From an uncultured Alcanivoracaceae bacterium (GTDB lineage Bacteria; Pseudomonadota; Gammaproteobacteria; Xanthomonadales; Marinicellaceae): DNA of 36,872 nucleotides. Below, piece after piece: positions 20,795-27,742 of the stretch (the stretch's first letter is position 1; each line of letters begins with the position of its first letter). The position numbers were made by a program, and so were the translations under genes. Where the stretch lies: NCBI GenBank assembly GCA_913061105.1, contig CAJXVJ010000007.1:1-36872 (forward strand), read 5' to 3'. The notes under the pieces were generated by a model, which saw only the letters and a program-made list of their open reading frames with translations, was not told the DNA's origin and made no database searches.

Positions 20795-21369
20795 GCTGCT
20801 ACTCCTTGCAAAGTTTCATTTATCAGTTGCAAACCATAATCACCTGATTTTTCTGGGTGAAATTGAAATCCATAAACATTGTCTTTTTGAACTATCGCAC
20901 AAAAGTCATTACCGTAATTAACAGTCGCTTGACAAAATTCACTGTTACGAACTCCGAAAGAGTTGACAAAATAAACAAAATTTCCATTACTGTTTTCATC
21001 AACAGAATTCAATTGTGCCCAGCCAACCATTGGGGTTTTGGGGAAGTCTAATTTCTCAATTTCTCCTGTAAATATTGCCAAACCCTTGGCCCCAGTATCT
21101 TCTTGGCTTGATTCAAAGAGTAATTGCATGCCCACACAAATTCCGATAAACAGTTTGTCTTGTGCAATCCAATCTAAAATAAATTCCCGCCAATTGTTTT
21201 TGTTCAATTGGTCTGCTACAAAACCAAAACGGCCTTGCCCAGGCATCACCAAAACATCAAAATTTGAATCGGGTTTATCCAGAACAACCACTTCATTGCC
21301 AGTCTTAGAAAATGCTGAAACAATGCTCAGTAAATTTCCAGAATTTAAGTTAATAATCCCAATTCTCAT
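20782..21369 (-). CDS. hisH: Imidazole glycerol phosphate synthase glutamine amidotransferase subunit
   Basis: MPGQGRFGF, GICVGMQLLFESS catalytic Cys, FQFHPEKSG catalytic His/Glu. Confidence 0.97.
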   Translation of the reverse strand: MRIGIINLNSGNLLSIVSAFSKTGNEVVVLDKPDSNFDVLVMPGQGRFGFVADQLNKNNWREFILDWIAQDKLFIGICVGMQLLFESSQEDTGAKGLAIFTGEIEKLDFPKTPMVGWAQLNSVDENSNGNFVYFVNSFGVRNSEFCQATVNYGNDFCAIVQKDNVYGFQFHPEKSGDYGLQLINETLQGVAACQN

Positions 21370-21935
21370 AACATGCCCTTTGTGGTGGCAGAATAATCAG
21401 AAGGCTGTAAGGCTTCTTTAAAAGCATAAGCCATGGCTTTGAACGCACTTTCTATCAAGTGGTGGTTGTTTTTAAAGTATTGATTATTGATGTGTAAACA
21501 AATCTTGGCATTGATGGCAAATGTATAAAAAAAGTGCTCCCACATTTCGGTGTTAATGCCTCCTAATTGTGCTTGTGAAAAAGGCAAATTCGTCACACAA
21601 AAAGGACGACCACATAAATCAAGGGCACAGGTAGTCAAGGCTTCGTCCATTGGCAGTAATCTTTGTCCATATCTTTTGTTGTTTTGCGATTTCCAAGCAC
21701 TATACACCGCTTCTCCCAAACAAATGGCCACATCTTCAATGCCATGGTGGTCATCAACATGTAGATCGGCTTTGGCTTTTATGTCCAAACTCCAACAAGC
21801 GTGTGTTGCCAATTGATCCAACATGTGATCAAAAAAGGGCAAACCTGTATCAATATCGATTACTTTTGAATCTGGATTAATATCTAGCTTTAATGTGATG
21901 TCTGTTTCTTTGGTTTTTCTGTTAATTGTAATCAT
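21366..21935 (-). CDS. hisB: Imidazoleglycerol-phosphate dehydratase (monofunctional, no phosphatase domain)
   Basis: 189 aa; DTGLPFFDHMLDQLATHACW, DDHHGIEDVAICLGEA, HHLIESAFKAMAYAFKEAL; no N-terminal HAD domain. Confidence 0.97.
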   Translation of the reverse strand: MITINRKTKETDITLKLDINPDSKVIDIDTGLPFFDHMLDQLATHACWSLDIKAKADLHVDDHHGIEDVAICLGEAVYSAWKSQNNKRYGQRLLPMDEALTTCALDLCGRPFCVTNLPFSQAQLGGINTEMWEHFFYTFAINAKICLHINNQYFKNNHHLIESAFKAMAYAFKEALQPSDYSATTKGML

Positions 21936-23530
21936 AATAATTCTCTGACTTCATTGATGTTATTGAGCACAATGTCTGCACCTGCATTATAGAGGTTTGT
22001 AGCGTTTTCACCAATACCTATACATACACAGTTAGCTGCGGTTCCAGCTTGCATATCATCTACAGTGTCTCCACAAAACCACATGCGGTTTTTATTGGCC
22101 TTATCTTGAACCCAATTGATTCCTAACGGAGAAGGTTTTTGAGCGGACACATCGTCTGCTGAAACAATATAATCTGGTGAAATTTTTAATTGCTTAACAC
22201 CTGCCAATGCTTCAATTTTGGGACGACCTGTGATTATGGCTGTTGTATAATTTTTACTAAACAATTCTGGTGTAATTGAAGCTTCTAACAAATTGACTTC
22301 GTTACTCTTATACTTGTTGTAATACTCTTGAAATTTATTAACAACATTGGTTAACCAGACAGTGAAACCAGCAGACTCAATTAACCCTTTGGTCAAATCC
22401 CAATCATTATTAAACCCACCTTTTTCACGAAGTTCGGTGATTTTATCTACACTTACAGTGCTTTTTGTGAAGTATTCAACTGTTTTGACGATACTGACAT
22501 CATAAGATTGGCTGGTATCAATCAACACTCCATCCATGTCAAAACCCAATATTTCTGGTTGAAAGACTGTTTTTAATACACCCATCAATTGCTCAATGTT
22601 TTCAGGAATGGTGATGCGTACACAATTTGGCAAATCATTGACATGGGTTTTAATTTGTATGCCATTTTTTAATAGGAAGGACTTTAAAAGGGGTTTTATT
22701 TTTTTCTGAACCCTGAACAATAAAAAATTGCCTTTGCCATTATATACATCGACATCCATGGATTTTAAAAGGGCATAGATTTTATCTCTGTTATTGGCGA
22801 TTTTTTGACAATAAGCCTCCATTTCTTGTGAGTTTTGCAAGGCTTTTTTCGCCAGTTGAAGACTGACTTGATTGACATTAAACGGCATGGCAAGCTTCTT
22901 AAAATTTTTGATTAATTCCGCATTTCCGATTAAATAACCAATTCTGGCACCCGCTAAACCATAAGCTTTTGAAAAAGTGCGCAACGAAATTACATTGTCA
23001 TATTCTAGGGCATAATTTATCTCGCTGTTCTCAAGATAAAATTCAACATAGGCTTCATCCAAAAATACATTAGCGCCCTTTTTCTTAGCAGACTCAATTA
23101 AATCTATAAGGGTTGCTTCGGCCAAACATTCCCCAGTGGGATTATTGGGCCGTGTAATAATCAGCCATTGATTGGCTTTTAGTTTCTGCTTTATTTCTTT
23201 GGCATTGATATCAAGATTTTCCAATCCATTAACTTTAATATAATCTATGCCCCAAATACCCAATTGGTGTGTGTATTGGCTAAATGCTGGTGTGGGCAAA
23301 AGAATGGATTGTTCCTTTAATTTACACAATTTAAAAAGCAATTCAATCGATTCATCGCCACCATTGCTTAAAAACACATTTTCAGTTTTAGTCAGATACT
23401 TGTCGGCAATCAGCGCCTCTATTTTTTTTCTGTCTGGGTATTGCCACAAACATTGACTATCGATGTTAAACCCATCTAGCCATTTTGGGACAGAATCCGC
23501 CCTTTCATTGAAATCTAATTTTAAAGTCAT
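21932..23530 (-). CDS. hisC: Fusion of histidinol-phosphate aminotransferase (HisC) with a C-terminal HAD-superfamily phosphatase; putative bifunctional HisC/histidinol-phosphatase
   Basis: HisC ~1-325 (TRPNNPTGECL, VFLDEAY, RTFSKAYGLAGARIGY with PLP Lys, LPNCVRITI). HAD ~326-532 with complete motifs FDMDGVLIDT, IITGRP, QKPSP, CGDTVDDMQAG. Confidence 0.92.
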   Translation of the reverse strand: MTLKLDFNERADSVPKWLDGFNIDSQCLWQYPDRKKIEALIADKYLTKTENVFLSNGGDESIELLFKLCKLKEQSILLPTPAFSQYTHQLGIWGIDYIKVNGLENLDINAKEIKQKLKANQWLIITRPNNPTGECLAEATLIDLIESAKKKGANVFLDEAYVEFYLENSEINYALEYDNVISLRTFSKAYGLAGARIGYLIGNAELIKNFKKLAMPFNVNQVSLQLAKKALQNSQEMEAYCQKIANNRDKIYALLKSMDVDVYNGKGNFLLFRVQKKIKPLLKSFLLKNGIQIKTHVNDLPNCVRITIPENIEQLMGVLKTVFQPEILGFDMDGVLIDTSQSYDVSIVKTVEYFTKSTVSVDKITELREKGGFNNDWDLTKGLIESAGFTVWLTNVVNKFQEYYNKYKSNEVNLLEASITPELFSKNYTTAIITGRPKIEALAGVKQLKISPDYIVSADDVSAQKPSPLGINWVQDKANKNRMWFCGDTVDDMQAGTAANCVCIGIGENATNLYNAGADIVLNNINEVRELL

Positions 23531-24375
23531 ATGGCTTTCCTAATGGGTATTTCTAAGATGTCAGTCGCACCAGCTTTTATCAATTGTGGAATTAACGCCT
23601 TGACTTGATTACGTTTGACAGCAGCCCTAACTGCGAAATCATTGCTTTGGTACAATTGTGAAACAGTTGGCGCTCGCATAGCAGGCAATAATTCAACAAT
23701 TTTTTCCATGGCATTCTGTTTGCAGTTCATTTCCAATAACACCCGCTTTCTGCCGTTTAAAACCCCATTCATTAGGAGCAACATGTCATCAATAATGGCT
23801 TTTTTATCGGGATCATCTAGACACGATTGATTGGCAAAAAATTGGGTATTGCTGGTATAAACTGTATCGACAATTTTCAAGTGATTGGCTAAAATTGTGG
23901 TGCCTGTACTGGTGTTGTCTATAATCATATCGGCATCTTCGGGTGGAAAAACTTCTGTCGCACCGTACGAACGAATCAATTTATAATCAAAGCCTTGCTC
24001 ATCTAAAAACTTTTTACTCAGTGTTTTGTATTCTGTTGCCACAATAATTTTACGTTTCTTTAAGTCTGCATAATCCCATTCATCTGGAATACAAGCCACA
24101 ATCTCAACAGGATTAAAACCCAATGATTTTAGAATTTTCACATCGGCCTTTTGCTCTGCTATCCAATCCAACCCTGCAAACCCTATGTCATGTTGTTCTA
24201 ACTCAACCAGTTTTGGAATGTTTTGCGACTTTAACAATTTTATTTCAAAAGTTGAATCCGAGCACAAAGGCCTATAATTGCGGTCATTACTCTGTAACGT
24301 CAACCCTATTTCTTCTAGTAAATTAACTATTTCTACTTGCAGTTTGCCTTTTGGAATGGCCATTTTGATTTTCAT
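23527..24375 (-). CDS. hisG: ATP phosphoribosyltransferase (long form)
   Basis: 282 aa; IPKGKL, DIGFAGLDWI, IVATEYKTLSKKF, ADMIIDNTSTGTTI; C-terminal regulatory-type region ending KAGATDILEIPIRK. Confidence 0.95.
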   Translation of the reverse strand: MKIKMAIPKGKLQVEIVNLLEEIGLTLQSNDRNYRPLCSDSTFEIKLLKSQNIPKLVELEQHDIGFAGLDWIAEQKADVKILKSLGFNPVEIVACIPDEWDYADLKKRKIIVATEYKTLSKKFLDEQGFDYKLIRSYGATEVFPPEDADMIIDNTSTGTTILANHLKIVDTVYTSNTQFFANQSCLDDPDKKAIIDDMLLLMNGVLNGRKRVLLEMNCKQNAMEKIVELLPAMRAPTVSQLYQSNDFAVRAAVKRNQVKALIPQLIKAGATDILEIPIRKAI

Positions 24376-24402
24376 ATTTGTTCTCTATTTAATAAATTAT
24401 TT

Positions 24403-24443
24403 AAAAAAAAGCCCCGTAAATGTATTTAATTTAACGGGGCTTT
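24403..24443 (-). terminator. his attenuator 2: rho-independent terminator immediately upstream of hisG
   Basis: Minus strand: AAAGCCCCGT(24443-24434)-16 nt loop-ACGGGGCTTT(24417-24408) then T-run to 24403. 10-bp GC-rich stem, ending 27 nt before the hisG ATG. Confidence 0.92.
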
Positions 24444-24479
24444 GATATTTGTTTTTTTCTTTCAGGTACTATTCAAACA

Positions 24480-24536
24480 TCACCGCCGTTTGTGATGATG
24501 TGAATGATGTCGAATTTGTTTGTTTGTATTATTCAT
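24480..24536 (-). CDS. his leader peptide 2: MNNTNKQIRHHSHHHKRR* (18 aa)
   Basis: ATG AAT AAT ACA AAC AAA CAA ATT CGA CAT CAT TCA CAT CAT CAC AAA CGG CGG TGA: five His codons in a six-codon window, 36 nt upstream of terminator 2. Confidence 0.88.
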   Translation of the reverse strand: MNNTNKQIRHHSHHHKRR

Positions 24537-24557
24537 AATTATTGTGAATTTAAAGTG

Positions 24558-24594
24558 AAAAAAAAGCCCCGTAGAGTTCAATCTGACGGGGCTT
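24558..24594 (-). terminator. his attenuator 1: rho-independent terminator
   Basis: Minus strand: AAGCCCCGT(24594-24586)-13 nt loop-ACGGGGCTT(24572-24564)+TTTTTT. Same stem sequence as attenuator 2. Confidence 0.92.
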
Positions 24595-24635
24595 GTATTG
24601 TTTGTTTGTGTTTTTTAAATTTTTTCAATCACGCA

Positions 24636-24698
24636 TTAAACAGCACCGTCCGATTTCGAATGGTGATGATGGTGCAAGTTGTTTAAAAAATTATTCAT
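24636..24698 (-). CDS. his leader peptide 1: MNNFLNNLHHHHHSKSDGAV* (20 aa)
   Basis: ATG AAT AAT TTT TTA AAC AAC TTG CAC CAT CAT CAC CAT TCG AAA TCG GAC GGT GCT GTT TAA: five consecutive His codons, 41 nt upstream of terminator 1. Confidence 0.92.
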   Translation of the reverse strand: MNNFLNNLHHHHHSKSDGAV

Positions 24699-24701
24699 GG
24701 G

Positions 24702-24732
24702 TTTATATTAACGCCCTTAAATTTATTGTCAA
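24702..24732 (-). promoter_or_regulatory. Putative sigma70-type promoter of the his operon
   Basis: Minus strand TTGACA (24732-24727), then AATATA at 17-nt spacing (24709-24704) or TATAAA at 19-nt spacing (24707-24702). Confidence 0.55.
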
Positions 24733-24913
24733 TTATTTTTTTAATTTATCTAATAATTTAATTTATGCAGAAAGCACAATAAAGACCAAGGTCTTAAACA
24801 ATACTCCCACAGCGACACAAAGACACGGCGAATAAAAACGTACTTATAAAAAGCTATAAGGTGAGTTTGCACTTCTAAATGTCAGGACCTAAATGAAATT
24901 ACGGCTACATCTT

Positions 24914-24947
24914 GAGATTGCCGCGTCGCGTTGCTCCTCGCAATGAC
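24914..24947. repeat. Intergenic palindromic repeat-like sequence GAGATTGCCGCGTCGCGTTGCTCCTCGCAATGAC
   Basis: ATTGC...GCAAT dyad with GC-rich core. Resembles dispersed intergenic repeats seen in many bacterial genomes (recalled, not searched). Confidence 0.45.
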
Positions 24948-25045
24948 TAAATATTCAATTAAAAACCTTTGCGAATTTTGCGTCTTCTTTGCGTTACGGT
25001 TTTGATTTTTTTCTTGATCTTAATTACACATTGTAAATTGCAAAT

Positions 25046-25729
25046 TTATATTTCTCTATAGTCTTGTAAAATCTTACCAGAGTCTAATGCTTCTTGCTCG
25101 TGGCCTTTTTCACGCCAGGGTTCTTTTAGGGCTTCTTTGTACCAGGATTGCATCGAGTCTAAATTCAATATTCTATTGATGTATTGGTGAGATGTATCAC
25201 TCAATTTCAGGTCAAATGTTTGTATTCTAAAAGCTACAGGTGAATAAAAGGCATCAACGGCGGTGAAAGTGTTGCCAGCCAAATAAGGTCCATTGAATTG
25301 ATTTAAGCCTTGATTCCACAATTCATCTAAACGATCAATGTCTTTTTGTAAGCCTTCGGTTATCTTGCTTAATTGAACTCTTAATCCACAATTCATCGCA
25401 CATTGATTACGAAGGTTAAAAAACCCAGAATGCATTTCAGCACTGGCACACCGTGCCCAAGTTCTGGCTTTTTTAGATTTAGGCCAAACATTTGGATGTG
25501 ACTCTGCCAGATATTCTGCAATCGCTAATGAATCCCAAATAACTTCTTCCCCATCTAACAAACAGGGCACTAAACCATTGGGACTGAAATGCCTAAATTC
25601 CTGCCAATTGGACCCTGCTGAGAAAGCTTGTTTTTGTTCCTTAAAGTCAATGTTTAACTCTTTCATGAGTACCCAAGGGCGCAATGACCATGAGGAATAG
25701 TTTTTATTTGCAATATAAAGTTGTTTCAT
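25046..25729 (-). CDS. Glutathione S-transferase family protein
   Basis: N-terminal thioredoxin-like LYIANKNYSSWSLRPWVLMKEL...LVPCLLDGEEVIWDSLAIAEYLAE. Confidence 0.88.
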   Translation of the reverse strand: MKQLYIANKNYSSWSLRPWVLMKELNIDFKEQKQAFSAGSNWQEFRHFSPNGLVPCLLDGEEVIWDSLAIAEYLAESHPNVWPKSKKARTWARCASAEMHSGFFNLRNQCAMNCGLRVQLSKITEGLQKDIDRLDELWNQGLNQFNGPYLAGNTFTAVDAFYSPVAFRIQTFDLKLSDTSHQYINRILNLDSMQSWYKEALKEPWREKGHEQEALDSGKILQDYREI

Positions 25730-25802
25730 TTATTATTTTCCTGGTCCATTATTTAGGTACAAATAATATAGGCAATAGTCTATTTAATCAACTCCTAAAT
25801 AT

Positions 25803-26492
25803 TTATGCTGATGCCATTTTTTGTTTCAGCTTATAACCAATTATCATGGACTGAAAATCTACAATAATGTGTAAAACAATTGCCAACCACAATGAATCAG
25901 TAAGTACATAGGTTGCAGAAAATAGGATGCCAAGTACAAAAGTCATTATCGCATTTTTTAACTTGGTACCCGCATGGCCCAATCCAAAAATGACATTGGT
26001 TAAAAAAAAGGCGGCATAAACTGGCATGTATTTTTGTAATTGCCAATATAAAAATCCACGGAAAATAATTTCTTCGCACACACCTGCAATAACAGAGACA
26101 ACGACTGATGCGTTGTATTGGTTTTTGTTCTCAGGCATCAAGTACAAGACATCTTTATAACCGGCCTTTAATTTTTCAAGCCTTTCATCACTGATGTTGA
26201 TTTTTGTAATTATAATGTAGGCGGTAAAACAGACAGCAATCAATGCCAACACATACCAAACATTAAAAACAAAGGACAATCCTATGGTGGACATTGGTGT
26301 TGAATTAATCAACATTGAAGCGATGACCAGTCCACACATTGATAACAAAATTATGCCAGTTGATTGAAAAACCTTATCGAGTATTTCAGGGTTTTGAATA
26401 ATATAGAGGCGCGCTTTTTTGCCAGTAATTAAAGCATAAAGTGGGAACAAAAACCCAACGATGGTAGCAACGATTATGTGTGTGTATTGCAT
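25803..26492 (-). CDS. CPBP family intramembrane metalloprotease
   Basis: EEIIFRGFLYWQLQ, FGLGHAGTK, HIIVDF motifs, multi-TM; start at 26492 (MQYTHII) preceded by GGAG. Confidence 0.87.
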   Translation of the reverse strand: MQYTHIIVATIVGFLFPLYALITGKKARLYIIQNPEILDKVFQSTGIILLSMCGLVIASMLINSTPMSTIGLSFVFNVWYVLALIAVCFTAYIIITKINISDERLEKLKAGYKDVLYLMPENKNQYNASVVVSVIAGVCEEIIFRGFLYWQLQKYMPVYAAFFLTNVIFGLGHAGTKLKNAIMTFVLGILFSATYVLTDSLWLAIVLHIIVDFQSMIIGYKLKQKMASA

Positions 26493-26675
26493 GATAAACT
26501 CCAATTGATTTTTTCTATAGGATTATTTTATCATTGCAAAATTCATAAATGAATGACGAATCTTACTGTATTGATTGAATGGGTTTTAAAGAGTTTGTAA
26601 TTAAACTCTCTGTTATCACCATTAACTGCAATCAATTCTGCCTAGCAGTTAATGGTCTAATCAGATTTGACTTAA

Positions 26676-27680
26676 TTACAATCTTTCTATGATGGCATCG
26701 GTAAACTCTTGGGTCTTGGACGAACCACCTAAGTCGCCGGTTAAACAGTCTTTGTCGTTTAATACGCCTCGAATGGCAGTACGTATTTTAACCGCCTTAT
26801 CTGCCATGTCTAAATGCTCAAGCATTAATGCTGAGGCCAAAACCAGCGCCGTTGGATTGGCTATTTTTTTACCCGCAATATCAGGTGCTGAACCATGAAC
26901 TGCTTCAAAAATGGCTGAATCTTCACCAATATTGGCGCCAGGTGCCATGCCCAGTCCACCGATAAGACCTGCACACAAATCTGAAATAATGTCACCGAAT
27001 AAGTTAGTAGTTACAATGATATCAAACTGTTGTGGGTTCATCACCAATTGCATGCAAGTGTTATCTACAATTAAGCTGTTGAATTCTATGCTTGGATATT
27101 CTTTGGCAATTTCTTCTGCCACTTCAAGAAATAATCCAGATACTGTTTTCATAATATTGGCTTTATGCACAGCTGTGACTTTTTTACGATTGGCCTTAAT
27201 CGCCGTGTCAAAGGCATAACGGATAATTTTTTCACAGGCTTCACGGGTGATTACAATCTCTGCTTTAGCAACAGTACGGTCTTCGTTAATAAACTGCCCT
27301 TCTTGACGGTAGGCACCTTCTGTGTTTTCTCTTACAGTAATGATATCAATGTCTTCAAATTTTGATTTTGTACCAGGGAAAGTAATCGCAGGTCGTAAAT
27401 TGGCATACAGTTTAAAGTGTCTGCGCAATGCCACATTAATTGAGCTAAATCCTTTACCAATTGGTGTGGTTAAAGGTCCTTTTAAACATATTTTGTTTTT
27501 AGCAATGGTTGCCAAAGTTTCTTCTGGTAATAAATTCCCATGTTTTTCATAAGCCATTAATCCGGCATCAACGTGTTCATATTCAAATTCTGCACCCACA
27601 GCATCTAACACACGAAGTGTTGCATCCATAATCTCCGGCCCTATGCCGTCGCCATTAATAATTGTTATTTTATTATTCAT
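26676..27680 (-). CDS. NAD-dependent isocitrate dehydrogenase (isocitrate/isopropylmalate dehydrogenase family)
   Basis: INGDGIGPEIMDATLRVLD, LYANLRPAI, ITVRENTEGAYRQEGQ, DNTCMQLV, NLFGDIISDLCAGLIGGLGMAPGANIG, EAVHGSAPDIAGKKIANP. Start MNNKITI at 27680. Confidence 0.88.
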   Translation of the reverse strand: MNNKITIINGDGIGPEIMDATLRVLDAVGAEFEYEHVDAGLMAYEKHGNLLPEETLATIAKNKICLKGPLTTPIGKGFSSINVALRRHFKLYANLRPAITFPGTKSKFEDIDIITVRENTEGAYRQEGQFINEDRTVAKAEIVITREACEKIIRYAFDTAIKANRKKVTAVHKANIMKTVSGLFLEVAEEIAKEYPSIEFNSLIVDNTCMQLVMNPQQFDIIVTTNLFGDIISDLCAGLIGGLGMAPGANIGEDSAIFEAVHGSAPDIAGKKIANPTALVLASALMLEHLDMADKAVKIRTAIRGVLNDKDCLTGDLGGSSKTQEFTDAIIERL

Positions 27681-27742
27681 ATTTGTCTGTCTGTTGTAAA
27701 ATCGGCTGTTATTATACAATCTTATAAGATACAGAACGAAGA

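Noticed and set aside
24403-24594. The two GCCCCGT hairpins as simple dispersed repeats or operon-end terminators
   Set aside because: Each is preceded by a His-rich mini-ORF in the same orientation as hisG and lies between the promoter and hisG, which fits attenuators rather than end-of-operon terminators. No gene ends upstream in this orientation.
24403-24735. T-box riboswitch controlling hisG
   Set aside because: No recognisable specifier loop/AG-bulge/TGGN antiterminator arrangement was found, while consecutive His codons in short ORFs directly support peptide-based attenuation.
24504-24835. Plus-strand ORFs 24504-24686 and 24593-24835
   Set aside because: They overlap the his attenuator structures on the opposite strand, have no domain similarity and their KKKPRR / His-rich-antisense composition comes from terminators and His codons.
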